A stretch of 64,000 nt of DNA. Source: Fragum whitleyi (taxonomy: Eukaryota; Mollusca; Bivalvia; Cardiida; Cardiidae). The position numbers and the translations under genes were made by a program. Below, in pieces: positions 23,501 to 38,500 of this stretch. The stretch is from the NCBI GenBank assembly GCA_948146395.1, contig OX411549.1, forward strand, positions 29,077,272-29,141,271. Direction: 5' to 3'. The notes under the pieces were generated by a model, which worked only from the letters and a program-made list of their open reading frames with translations, made no database searches and was not told where the DNA came from. The stretch's first letter is position 1; the number at the start of each line of letters is the position of its first letter.

Positions 23501-26500
23501 CTTGAAGATATTGGCAAGGTTAAGTTTTCGGGTTAAGTTTTCGGACAGACGGATGGACAGACAGACGGATGGACAGACAGACGGACGGACATGTGTAAAA
23601 CAATATGCCCCCTATCTATCGATGATGCGATGATGCGGGGGCATAAAAAAGTTTATTTACCTTGTCAATCAAGATTAATCAAGTGCTTAAAGTAATAAAG
23701 ACCTAAGATAAAGAGGCAGTCGTACTTCATAATTTATTGGTATTGTTTAATTTTCCTTTAGCATTTTTTTCAATGCAAGTATCAGAATCACTTTAAATTG
23801 TATACTGTCCAAATCATTCATTTCAATGTTTCTAAAAATAGATGTAGTGGAAAAATGCAGAAATGAATTCATTCATGTTACTTCTTAGAGTCTTAACAGT
23901 CTGGAACTCTTACTCATATTGCAGATTCCACATTCATCCACATATTCATCATCAGCACATTTACATTGACCCATTACACATGTTGCATTTAGGCTAGCAC
24001 ACTGTTCATCCTCACTACAATGGTCACAGAGAGGTTTATCTGCAATGAAAGAATTAAAAAGGGCATGAACTCTCAAATAGAACTGAAAGCAGAATAGCAC
24101 AAAACATATCTTATTTTCTAAGATATTAATGAAAGAACAAGGTGCCAAATTGTCACAAGATACCCCCTTCACATAGCTTGATGTGAATTTGGGTTAAGAG
24201 TAAAATCAAAGTAATTTTGAATGCATATCTTTAAGACAAAATTTATGTAGACAGATGAATAATTGTAATATGAGTAATATGAGTATATTATTTTTTTCAC
24301 CATAGCTCTTATACTATTAGGAATAATTGCTCTAGACAAGATCCAAGTCTGATGAAAAAAATGGAATAACTCAAAAGTTAATCCTTTTTAAGAGTTTTAC
24401 AGAGAAGATCCAAGCATGAAAAACAAGAGGCCAAAGAGGACCTGTATAGCTCCACTCTTTTTTTTAATCCCAAACTTTCATTAAATAAATCTTGACTGAA
24501 ACAAGAGCTGTCACTGTAAGATGACAATGTCCCCGACACCGCTTTGATTTTAAATTATGGCCAATCTTTGTTGAAGGTCAAGGTCATCCAGGGGTCAAGG
24601 TCACCAAAGTATGTGCCTACAGAAAGGTAATGTACCAAGGAATGTTGTGGTAAAGTATGATGCGAATATGTTAAGTAATAAGGAAGTTATGGCCAATGTT
24701 AAAGTTTTTGGACGGAATGACGGACAGACGGACAGACGGACGGACGGACAAGTCAAATTTATGATGCCTCCCTATCGGGGGGCATAAAAAAACACACTTT
24801 GAAGTCTCTCTAGAACTATTTTGAAATGATTTACTGGGTCTGGCAAACATTTCACCAATATACTCAATCACCATAAACCTGCTTACCTTTTACCAATCTA
24901 ATGTAACCTACATAAAAGGGATTGCAAAAAGTGGACTATTCTTAAGACATTTCCAAGAACAATTTTAAATAAAGGAACATTTTACCATGATTAAATGATT
25001 TAATGAAATAAGTCCAACTGATTGGGATGAGATGATTTTTTTTGCATTTTCGAAGTGAAAATTGGCCATGCCCTGTCACTTCCACATTTTAAGGATGAAG
25101 ATAGGAGGAAATTTGTTTTTAAATTTTAAGATTTTAACATGAAAAATGCCATACCCATATTTTGAAGTAAAAAGTCATCCAAGGAATATCCATGCCAATG
25201 GTTGAGAAGATCTTTAAGATTTTTAAAAAGTGCCACACCCTGCCACACCAATATTTGGGGGTCAATCAAGATTTCTTTAACAATTTCAGAAGGGGGTCAT
25301 CCCCAGGATCATTTCTACCAAGTTTCGTTAAAATCTTCCTTTTATTTTTTGAGGAGAAGATGTTTAAAGAAAAAGTTTACGCATGGAAAGACGCATGACA
25401 GACACTCACTATGACAATAGCCAATGGCCTTCGGCCAGAAGAGCTAACAAGGGACAATAACTCAAGAAATAAACTAGGTACAGTTATGGTTCTCTAATAC
25501 TGCACTTCCCCTTGAGATCTATCTACCAATGAAGTTTCATGATCTTAGCTCAGATACTTTCAGGGATATGCTCCTCAAAAGATCCAAGTATAAACTAGAA
25601 AGCCATGAATGGCTTGAGTCGCTCCACAGGCTTGAAATTCTTGAAATAGCGAATCTAAGGTTTGACTAGATTTTAAGATATTTGGGTTTAACTGATGTTG
25701 AAATGATTTTCAAATTTTCCACTTTATAACATAAAGAGAAATGACCTCTGCCCATAAAATACATATTTTTCATCCGATCACAATAATTTTTTGTAGACTG
25801 ATAAAGGTTCACTCAATGATCATTCCAGTGAAAATTGGTTGATATCCATCAATTACATTCTGAGAAAATGATTTTTAAAGTTTCCACTAAATATTATATA
25901 GAGAAATGACCTCCGCCCATAAAATCCAAATTTATCTTCCGATCACAATAATTTTTGGTAGACTGATAAAGGTTCACTCAAGGATCATTTTAGTGAAATT
26001 TGGTTGATATCCATCAATAATATTCTGAGAAAATGATTTTCAAATTTTCCACATATAACATAAAGAGAAATGACCTCCGCCCATAAAAGACATATTTTTC
26101 ATCCAATCACAATAATTTTTGGTAGACTCATAAAGGGTCACTTAAGGATCATCCATGTAAAATTTAATTGGAATCCATCAATAAGAATCTGAGAAAACTG
26201 ACTTTTTACCATATTTGGAAATTAGCCACGCCCATTAAATCCATGTTTTTCATTGGATCAAAATATCTTAAACAACTTTGAAAGAGGGTCACCAAAGGAT
26301 CATTCCTGTGAAGTTTGGTTGAAATTCATCCAGTAGTTTCTGAGGAGAAGATTTTTAAAGAAAAAGTTTACGACCGGACGCACGCACGGACGGACGGACG
26401 GACCCACGAAAGACACAACGCCATGACAATAGCCCCAGTGGCTTTCAGCCAGTGGAGCTAAAAACAACAAAGTAAAATAACTCTGAAAGGGACATTTAAA

Positions 26501-29500
26501 ACAAGATTTTCAATTGTCAGATTTTAGACATTTTTTCATAAATAAAAATGCCACATCATCTTGAAAAAAATATGGAAAAGATATGGAATAATATTTCTGA
26601 CAGAAAAGCAATATGAAAAAAAGAACAAAAACAACACATTTAATAAATTGAAAAAATATACAATCTTACTTATTGAACAAGTTCCATTAGATGATAAAAA
26701 GTAGCCTGGATTACATTCACATGTTGAGCTGTCATTATTGCAGGCTGCATTTGGATCTACACAAGGATTACCAGCACCAGGGTCACATCCATCACCATTG
26801 TCAAATCCTTGAAAAAAGAACATTAATATGATTTTCTGTTGTTTATGAAATAATTTCATTTCTGAGTTGATGTGTCCATGAATAAAGCCTGATGGAGGAG
26901 GAATTAGATGCAAAAGAGAGAGTCAGAGTGCGGAGCTGCGGATTTTGCTTTGGATATTACTCCTCCCACCATCAGACTTTATTTATGGACATGTCATTGG
27001 GAAATGAATTAATTTCCATTGAAACTCATCCGCAAAAACATTGACTTTTCCATTAAAGGTAGCATAGATAACAGGGAAAATAACTAGATGTGCTTAAGCG
27101 CCTGATTGACTACAGGTCAATACAGGCTTCATTGCATGATAAAATGATATAAGTTGGCATGTAGATAGTGTAACTCAATTGTCAGCCCTGTCATGCCCAT
27201 AATTAAGGGACAATTTTTGGTTTGCCTAATGAACATTCTGGCAACATTTCATTCAAATCAGACCAGTGGTTTGAGGAGAAGCAGTTCATCCATTACACGG
27301 TGAAAAATGCCATGCACTACCAGGCCAAGATTAATGGGCAAATCAGATGATTGAGAAAACATTTTGAAGAGGGTTGGTCACAGAACAATCTGACATATTG
27401 TACTGAAATTTGTGAAGGGTTTCAGCAGAAGAAGTTTGACGAAAGTTGATGACCCAACCCACAACCCATGGATGAGGACAGAAAGACTCAGGGTGATCCT
27501 TAGACCTCCCTTGGAGAAAACTGTGTAAAGGTAAGCTAAGAAGCTCTATGAAGACACTGATTACTATTTCTCTCTTTCCGTAAGGATTTATCTATTCCCC
27601 ACACAATTTGGGATATCTTAAGAAATCATAGAGAGAAATCAAACCTAAAAAAATCTGATGAGCTGAAATCATTTTACCAAAATTTGAAAGGAAATACTTT
27701 ATGTCTACACATGCTTTTCACCTCAACTGTATCAGGACAAAATACACAAGTTACTTTCCAGGATCACAGTATGCTTTTGGATGTAAACACTATTAATGCT
27801 AACTGTCAACACATGTTCCATTCACCTGAACTGTATAAGGACTACATACACAAGTTAATATCTCAGGATTGCAGTATGCTTGCGGATCTAAACATTATAA
27901 ATACTTAACAACTGTTCCTAGACTACATACACAGTTAATGTCCCAGGGTCCAATTATGCTTGTGGATCTTAAACCTATTAACCCAAACTGTCTTCCCTTG
28001 TTCCATTTAAATCTAAAGTATCAGAATTACCAGCAGAAATTTATGTCCCAGGACCACAGTATGGGAAAGGATCTAAAAGATATAAATACTTACTGTCTAC
28101 ACTTGTTCCATTCACCTCAACTGTTTCTGCACAAGTCAATGTCCCAGAACCACAGTATGCTTGTGGATCTAAACACTTGAAATACTATTGGCTACATATG
28201 TCCCATTCACCAGAATTAAATCAGGACTAAATAGACAAGTTGATGTCTCATGATCACAGTATTCTTTTGAATCTAAACACTATAAATCTTAATACTATAA
28301 ATACTTACTGTCTACACATGTTCCATTCACCTCAATAGTTTCTGGACTACATACACAGGTTAATGTCCCAGGATCACAGTATGCTTGTGGATCTAGACAC
28401 TGGGCATCACCACTACAATTCTCACCAAGGAGAACTCCTGAAATATATAATCCAGACCAATAGTACTCTCATCAAGAAGAGCTATTTAAAGGGAATTTAA
28501 ATTGTTTGTTCTTTGTCTATTTACTTACATAACCCTTGAATCTAATTATTTATATGACCTATGTCTATGCAAATGAGCTCAGAGCAAAAAGCAATGCTTT
28601 CTTAATGCGTATGATGACATTAATTTATAAAACGGCTTTATAGGACATGTGAAAAAATCCAAAGGTTAATTAACAGACTTTCATCAATTTATTGCAAAAT
28701 TTCAGGTCATATTATACAATGAATATCACAATTTTTATATATCAAACACTAAATTGATTCAACTCATCATCTCAAACAGATTAGTAAAAACCCTAGGCAA
28801 AACATTGTTTTTATCTGATAAGAATGATTTGTTTGATAAATTTGGTGTTTCAACTTCGCCATTTGCCAGGACAAAATCAGATAGATTCACAGCTACACTG
28901 ACTAACAGACAAATAAGATTTGACACGCCATTATCTATTTTGGACAGGGCCTAGATATCACCAAGATAAACAATCTGACTAATTTTGCCTATGAGTGAGA
29001 AAAATAGTGACCTCATGAGCAAAATGAGTTTTTTTTATAAGATTTGACATAGTGACCTTCTTTTTGACACTGCATGGCATATTTCTTGACAGGACCTTGA
29101 TGAAAACCAAGATAATCATATTGATTAATTTTGACTAGGAAAGAACAAAGATTTGAACTTCTTTTGACCCCCTAACTCTTTATTTAAAATCAATTTTGTT
29201 TCAAGTTATCATCCAGACAAGATTTGAACTGAGGGCTGACAGTCTACAAGCTGACCAACATGAACAAAGCAATCAACTTCTTTAAGCAGGGGCATACAAA
29301 TAGAAATGGCTTACTTGGTTGACAAATTCCACATGGATCAAGGTAGAAGGAGTCATTACATTTACATAATCCATTGCTGTCACAAATAGCTTCAACTGCT
29401 GAACATTCCAAATTCATTGTGCATGGTTCATTCACAAATCGGACTTGAAAAGGAAAAAAGAGAAACGATAATAAAACATATGGTCTATCTAGAATAATCA

Positions 29501-32500
29501 AGTGGTCAATCTGAATTTATACCTCATTTATGAAAGATGAACAGAATAATGTATGTTGAACACTATCATGGATTATTTCTATTATTTCTTTTTTCTATTA
29601 TGGCTCATGCATTATTATACTATTGACACTTCAATTTTTGTTAAATGAATTAGTTAGTCACATCAAATGAAATAAGAAAAATTTACGTAGCTGAGCATAT
29701 ACTGCCCATTAAGCCAAGCTAACGGGTTGTGAATAACATAATGCAACTCATGAATTTATTCTACTGCCCATTAAGCCGATTCAACATGTCATGAATAACA
29801 TAATGCGAACTTATGAATTTATTCTAAGTATAGTTTGTTATTTTGTCCATTTCAAACAATATTCAAATGGTTGTTTATGCCTGCTTTTCTGTAAATCAGA
29901 ACTTAATCAACCAAAGTAACATATTATTATAATATCTTTATCTTTATTCCAAAACTTTGAACTAGCAATTCACTATTCTTGCAGTATGTGTATCTGCCTT
30001 TTGTACTTTGTTTCGGTCACATTTCACTTTATAAGCTTAATATCAGTGTAGTGAAGAATACCATACCAAAACATACCCTATCATAGACTGGGTTGTAAAA
30101 CTAGTCACATGTGGATTGAACATTCTTCTATCTGAAGTAAGGTTAAAATTAAAAACAGGTTTACAAAAGAATATCTTAGTAATACTCACATGGTATACAA
30201 GTTCCATTATACTCAAAAAATCCTTCGATGCAAGTACAGACACCATCTAGGCATGCAGCATTACAGTCTTCACATGAACCATTCAAAGTGCAGTTATTTC
30301 CAGTTGGAATTACTGAAATCAACAAGCTAATCATTTTTATCAAAATACATATTACAAGACATGTGAATATGCAAGGCCATCCATTCATAGAGTATAAAGT
30401 GTCTATGAGAAGCATAAATCCATTTAAAGTGCAGTTATTTCCAGTTAGTATTACTGAAGAAAGTGTGGTTATACATTATCAAAATAAATATTACAAGAGT
30501 CTGATGAAGCCTGAGACACTGGGGCCTGAGAAAGGCTACTGACTTTCAAATTTTTCTTATACTAGATATAATGTTTCAGATTCTTTATTGCTTATAATGA
30601 AAGCAACTATTAACCCTTTCCTGTCCAATCCCTGGTTTTTACGTCCCTAAGATTTTGTAATTGAGAAAATATTGTAGAAAAAGAGGAAATTGTTAATAAC
30701 AAACAATTTCTTCTTTTTCTACAAAATTTTCTACCCTACTGAATGGTTATTTTTCGAATTCAATCCACTTTAAATTTTCAGCTGCAAAACCTTTGAATTT
30801 GGACAGGTCCAAAATTTTGTAAAACAGGAAAGGGTTAAATGTAATGAAAAGACTTAATTCCCTCAACATATTTATTTGATGAGACTTTTTTATATGTTTT
30901 CTGACATATCAATTAGCTTTTCACACAGAATCTGTTGTATGACCTAAAATCATACTGACTGCCTTAGTGGCATAGTGGTAGAGGCACTTGACTTGTGACC
31001 CGCAGGTCCTTGGTTCAAGCCCTACCATCAGTATTTATCGACAAAACACTTAATAGCTAGTCCCAGCCAACCCAGCTGTAGAATTGGATAGCAGTGGGTT
31101 CAAAAGGCTGCCTCTCACATAGGAAATGTGAGTGTTCGATAGTGACTTTCAAGCTTTCGACCCACTCACACTGAAATAAGTTTGTTTATAATAAACTCAC
31201 CATGTAAAACTTGCTAGAGTTGTAGATATTTGAATGAGATTATTTTGAGATAAAACAAAAAGGTTTGTTGTCTGTGTTTTCCAAAAGATTGATCCCAATT
31301 TGGAAGCTTCCAATTATGAACCAGCGATTATCCTGAGAAAAGTTCAAGGAAGTCCAGTAAATATGAATTTGTATGTACACTCTATTGAGTAAACATAAAG
31401 ACCCCTTTTCCTGTGTTTTCTGATAAATTAGACCAATTGGCAACCCGGAATATTCCTGCTTTGTCAGGAGCTATAGACAAACATCAGCCTGCACATATGT
31501 GCAGTCTGAGGTTAGTCTATACCAGCTGTTTCTCTCTTTCAAACCTGAATTGTCAATAGATTTTGTTTTTCAAATAAAAATTAACCTACAGTTGGTACTT
31601 TCAGTGCTTTTTGTCCTTCGTTTTTGATGAAAACTTTTAGCTAAAATTTATTCAGCATGACAAGGGTTAAGAATCAAAAGACAGCACTGATTATTACTTA
31701 CAGTCTTTACATACACCTCCCAAAGTATGACTGTTATTGTCATATGTTCCTTCAACACATTCACATATCATAGTCACAGGATTACAGAAGCTCCTTTCAT
31801 CAAGACACATAATCTCTCCAGTACAGTTATCTCCAAGCTCTTTTTCTGACAAAAACAAGATGTGTTTGTGAAACATGAATGCCCCTGTAACGGCATTTTT
31901 TTCAAAGTTTGACCTTGACAGATGACCTTGACCTTGTCACATGACCTTGACTTTGGTACCAGCGGATGCGGATCATTGAGATCTATCATCATGCCAAATA
32001 TTAGCTTTGTATCTTGAATAGGCTTGAAGATATTGGCAAGGTTAAGTTTTCGGGTTAAGTTTTCGGACAGACGGATGGACAGACAGACGGATGGACAGAC
32101 AGACGGACGGACATGTGTAAAACAATATGCCCCCTATCTATCGATGATGCGATGATGCGGGGGCATAAAAAAGTTTATTTACCTTGTCAATCAAGATTAA
32201 TCAAGTGCTTAAAGTAATAAAGACCTAAGATAAAGAGGCAGTCGTACTTCATAATTTATTGGTATTGTTTAATTTTCCTTTAGCATTTTTTTCAATGCAA
32301 GTATCAGAATCACTTTAAATTGTATACTGTCCAAATCATTCATTTCAATGTTTCTAAAAATAGATGTAGTGGAAAAATGCAGAAATGAATTCATTCATGT
32401 TACTTCTTAGAGTCTTAACAGTCTGGAACTCTTACTCATATTGCAGATTCCACATTCATCCACATATTCATCATCAGCACATTTACATTGACCCATTACA

Positions 32501-35500
32501 CATGTTGCATTTAGGCTAGCACACTGTTCATCCTCACTACAATGGTCACAGAGAGGTTTATCTGCAATGAAAGAATTAAAAAGGGCATGAACTCTCAAAT
32601 AGAACTGAAAGCAGAATAGCACAAAACATATCTTATTTTCTAAGATATTAATGAAAGAACAAGGTGCCAAATTGTCACAAGATACCCCCTTCACATAGCT
32701 TGATGTGAATTTGGGTTAAGAGTAAAATCAAAGTAATTTTGAATGCATATCTTTAAGACAAAATTTATGTAGACAGATGAATAATTGTAATATGAGTAAT
32801 ATGAGTATATTATTTTTTTCACCATAGCTCTTATACTATTAGGAATAATTGCTCTAGACAAGATCCAAGTCTGATGAAAAAAATGGAATAACTCAAAAGT
32901 TAATCCTTTTTAAGAGTTTTACAGAGAAGATCCAAGCATGAAAAACAAGAGGCCAAAGAGGACCTGTATAGCTCCACTCTTTTTTTTAATCCCAAACTTT
33001 CATTAAATAAATCTTGACTGAAACAAGAGCTGTCACTGTAAGATGACAATGTCCCCGACACCGCTTTGATTTTAAATTATGGCCAATCTTTGTTGAAGGT
33101 CAAGGTCATCCAGGGGTCAAGGTCACCAAAGTATGTGCCTACAGAAAGGTAATGTACCAAGGAATGTTGTGGTAAAGTATGATGCGAATATGTTAAGTAA
33201 TAAGGAAGTTATGGCCAATGTTAAAGTTTTTGGACGGAATGACGGACAGACGGACAGACGGACGGACGGACAAGTCAAATTTATGATGCCTCCCTATCGG
33301 GGGCATAAAAAAACACACTTTGAAGTCTCTCTAGAACTATTTTGAAATGATTTACTGGGTCTGGCAAACATTTCACCAATATACTCAATCACCATAAACC
33401 TGCTTACCTTTTACCAATCTAATGTAACCTACATAAAAGGGATTGCAAAAAGTGGACTATTCTTAAGACATTTCCAAGAACAATTTTAAATAAAGGAACA
33501 TTTTACCATGATTAAATGATTTAATGAAATAAGTCCAACTGATTGGGATGAGATGATTTTTTTTGCATTTTCGAAGTGAAAATTGGCCATGCCCTGTCAC
33601 TTCCACATTTTAAGGATGAAGATAGGAGGAAATTTGTTTTTAAATTTTAAGATTTTAACATGAAAAATGCCATACCCATATTTTGAAGTAAAAAGTCATC
33701 CAAGGAATATCCATGCCAATGGTTGAGAAGATCTTTAAGATTTTTAAAAAGTGCCACACCCTGCCACACCAATATTTGGGGGTCAATCAAGATTTCTTTA
33801 ACAATTTCAGAAGGGGGTCATCCCCAGGATCATTTCTACCAAGTTTCGTTAAAATCTTCCTTTTATTTTTTGAGGAGAAGATGTTTAAAGAAAAAGTTTA
33901 CGCATGGAAAGACGCATGACAGACACTCACTATGACAATAGCCAATGGCCTTCGGCCAGAAGAGCTAACAAGGGACAATAACTCAAGAAATAAACTAGGT
34001 ACAGTTATGGTTCTCTAATACTGCACTTCCCCTTGAGATCTATCTACCAATGAAGTTTCATGATCTTAGCTCAGATACTTTCAGGGATATGCTCCTCAAA
34101 AGATCCAAGTATAAACTAGAAAGCCATGAATGGCTTGAGTCGCTCCACAGGCTTGAAATTCTTGAAATAGCGAATCTAAGGTTTGACTAGATTTTAAGAT
34201 ATTTGGGTTTAACTGATGTTGAAATGATTTTCAAATTTTCCACTTTATAACATAAAGAGAAATGACCTCTGCCCATAAAATACATATTTTTCATCCGATC
34301 ACAATAATTTTTTGTAGACTGATAAAGGTTCACTCAATGATCATTCCAGTGAAAATTGGTTGATATCCATCAATTACATTCTGAGAAAATGATTTTTAAA
34401 GTTTCCACTAAATATTATATAGAGAAATGACCTCCGCCCATAAAATCCAAATTTATCTTCCGATCACAATAATTTTTGGTAGACTGATAAAGGTTCACTC
34501 AAGGATCATTTTAGTGAAATTTGGTTGATATCCATCAATAATATTCTGAGAAAATGATTTTCAAATTTTCCACATATAACATAAAGAGAAATGACCTCCG
34601 CCCATAAAAGACATATTTTTCATCCAATCACAATAATTTTTGGTAGACTCATAAAGGGTCACTTAAGGATCATCCATGTAAAATTTAATTGGAATCCATC
34701 AATAAGAATCTGAGAAAACTGACTTTTTACCATATTTGGAAATTAGCCACGCCCATTAAATCCATGTTTTTCATTGGATCAAAATATCTTAAACAACTTT
34801 GAAAGAGGGTCACCAAAGGATCATTCCTGTGAAGTTTGGTTGAAATTCATCCAGTAGTTTCTGAGGAGAAGATTTTTAAAGAAAAAGTTTACGACCGGAC
34901 GCACGCACGGACGGACGGACGGACCCACGAAAGACACAACGCCATGACAATAGCCCCAGTGGCTTTCAGCCAGTGGAGCTAAAAACAACAAAGTAAAATA
35001 ACTCTGAAAGGGACATTTAAAACAAGATTTTCAATTGTCAGATTTTAGACATTTTTTCATAAATAAAAATGCCACATCATCTTGAAAAAAATATGGAAAA
35101 GATATGGAATAATATTTCTGACAGAAAAGCAATATGAAAAAAAGAACAAAAACAACACATTTAATAAATTGAAAAAATATACAATCTTACTTATTGAACA
35201 AGTTCCATTAGATGATAAAAAGTAGCCTGGATTACATTCACATGTTGAGCTGTCATTATTGCAGGCTGCATTTGGATCTACACAAGGATTACCAGCACCA
35301 GGGTCACATCCATCACCATTGTCAAATCCTTGAAAAAAGAACATTAATATGATTTTCTGTTGTTTATGAAATGATTTCATTTCTGAGTTGATGTGTCCAT
35401 GAATAAAGCCTGATGGAGGAGGAATTAGATGCAAAAGAGAGAGTCAGAGTGCGGAGCTGCGGATTTTGCTTTGGATATTACTCCTCCCACCATCAGACTT

Positions 35501-38500
35501 TATTTATGGACATGTCATTGGGAAATGAATTAATTTCCATTGAAACTCATCCGCAAAAACATTGACTTTTCCATTAAAGGTAGCATAGATAACAGGGAAA
35601 ATAACTAGATGTGCTTAAGCGCCTGATTGACTACAGGTCAATACAGGCTTCATTGCATGATAAAATGATATAAGTTGGCATGTAGATAGTGTAACTCAAT
35701 TGTCAGCCCTGTCATGCCCATAATTAAGGGACAATTTTTGGTTTGCCTAATGAACATTCTGGCAACATTTCATTCAAATCAGACCAGTGGTTTGAGGAGA
35801 AGCAGTTCATCCATTACACGGTGAAAAATGCCATGCACTACCAGGCCAAGATTAATGGGCAAATCAGATGATTGAGAAAACATTTTGAAGAGGGTTGGTC
35901 ACAGAACAATCTGACATATTGTACTGAAATTTGTGAAGGGTTTCAGCAGAAGAAGTTTGACGAAAGTTGATGACCCAACCCACAACCCATGGATGAGGAC
36001 AGAAAGACTCAGGGTGATCCTTAGACCTCCCTTGGAGAAAACTGTGTAAAGGTAAGCTAAGAAGCTCTATGAAGACACTGATTACTATTTCTCTCTTTCC
36101 GTAAGGATTTATCTATTCCCCACACAATTTGGGATATCTTAAGAAATCATAGAGAGAAATCAAACCTAAAAAAATCTGATGAGCTGAAATCATTTTACCA
36201 AAATTTGAAAGGAAATACTTTATGTCTACACATGCTTTTCACCTCAACTGTATCAGGACAAAATACACAAGTTACTTTCCAGGATCACAGTATGCTTTTG
36301 GATGTAAACACTATTAATGCTAACTGTCAACACATGTTCCATTCACCTGAACTGTATAAGGACTACATACACAAGTTAATATCTCAGGATTGCAGTATGC
36401 TTGCGGATCTAAACATTATAAATACTTAACAACTGTTCCTAGACTACATACACAGTTAATGTCCCAGGGTCCAATTATGCTTGTGGATCTTAAACCTATT
36501 AACCCAAACTGTCTTCCCTTGTTCCATTTAAATCTAAAGTATCAGAATTACCAGCAGAAATTTATGTCCCAGGACCACAGTATGGGAAAGGATCTAAAAG
36601 ATATAAATACTTACTGTCTACACTTGTTCCATTCACCTCAACTGTTTCTGCACAAGTCAATGTCCCAGAACCACAGTATGCTTGTGGATCTAAACACTTG
36701 AAATACTATTGGCTACATATGTCCCATTCACCAGAATTAAATCAGGACTAAATAGACAAGTTGATGTCTCATGATCACAGTATTCTTTTGAATCTAAACA
36801 CTATAAATCTTAATACTATAAATACTTACTGTCTACACATGTTCCATTCACCTCAATAGTTTCTGGACTACATACACAGGTTAATGTCCCAGGATCACAG
36901 TATGCTTGTGGATCTAGACACTGGGCATCACCACTACAATTCTCACCAAGGAGAACTCCTGAAATATATAATCCAGACCAATAGTACTCTCATCAAGAAG
37001 AGCTATTTAAAGGGAATTTAAATTGTTTGTTCTTTGTCTATTTACTTACATAACCCTTGAATCTAATTATTTATATGACCTATGTCTATGCAAATGAGCT
37101 CAGAGCAAAAAGCAATGCTTTCTTAATGCGTATGATGACATTAATTTATAAAACGGCTTTATAGGACATGTGAAAAAATCCAAAGGTTAATTAACAGACT
37201 TTCATCAATTTATTGCAAAATTTCAGGTCATATTATACAATGAATATCACAATTTTTAAATATCAAACACTAAATTGATTCAACTCATCATCTCAAACAG
37301 ATTAGTAAAAACCCTAGGCAAAACATTGTTTTTATCTGATAAGAATGATTTGTTTGATAAATTTGGTGTTTCAACTTCGCCATTTGCCAGGACAAAATCA
37401 GATAGATTCACAGCTACACTGACTAACAGACAAATAAGATTTGACACGCCATTATCTATTTTGGACAGGGCCTAGATATCACCAAGATAAACAATCTGAC
37501 TAATTTTGCCTATGAGTGAGAAAAATAGTGACCTCATGAGCAAAATGAGTTTTTTTTATAAGATTTGACATAGTGACCTTCTTTTTGACACTGCATGGCA
37601 TATTTCTTGACAGGACCTTGATGAAAACCAAGATAATCATATTGATTAATTTTGACTAGGAAAGAACAAAGATTTGAACTTCTTTTGACCCCCTAACTCT
37701 TTATTTAAAATCAATTTTGTTTCAAGTTATCATCCAGACAAGATTTGAACTGAGGGCTGACAGTCTACAAGCTGACCAACATGAACAAAGCAATCAACTT
37801 CTTTAAGCAGGGGCATACAAATAGAAATGGCTTACTTGGTTGACAAATTCCACATGGATCAAGGTAGAAGGAGTCATTACATTTACATAATCCATTGCTG
37901 TCACAAATAGCTTCAACTGCTGAACATTCCAAATTCATTGTGCATGGTTCATTCACAAATCGGACTTGAAAAGGAAAAAAGAGAAACGATAATAAAACAT
38001 ATGGTCTATCTAGAATAATCAAGTGGTCAATCTGAATTTATACCTCATTTATGAAAGATGAACAGAATAATGTATGTTGAACACTATCATGGATTATTTC
38101 TATTATTTCTTTTTTCTATTATGGCTCATGCATTATTATACTATTGACACTTCAATTTTTGTTAAATGAATTAGTTAGTCACATCAAATGAAATAAGAAA
38201 AATTTACGTAGCTGAGCATATACTGCCCATTAAGCCAAGCTAACGGGTTGTGAATAACATAATGCAACTCATGAATTTATTCTACTGCCCATTAAGCCGA
38301 TTCAACATGTCATGAATAACATAATGCGAACTTATGAATTTATTCTAAGTATAGTTTGTTATTTTGTCCATTTCAAACAATATTCAAATGGTTGTTTATG
38401 CCTGCTTTTCTGTAAATCAGAACTTAATCAACCAAAGTAACATATTATTATAATATCTTTATCTTTATTCCAAAACTTTGAACTAGCAATTCACTATTCT

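Larger units (their letters stand above)
23166..31687. repeat. Array copy 2 of the 8.52-kb tandem duplication
   Basis: Carries exons E2, F2, A3, B3, C3 and D3. It is one base longer than copies 1 and 3 because of an extra G in the G-run at about 24776-24781. Confidence 0.93.
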
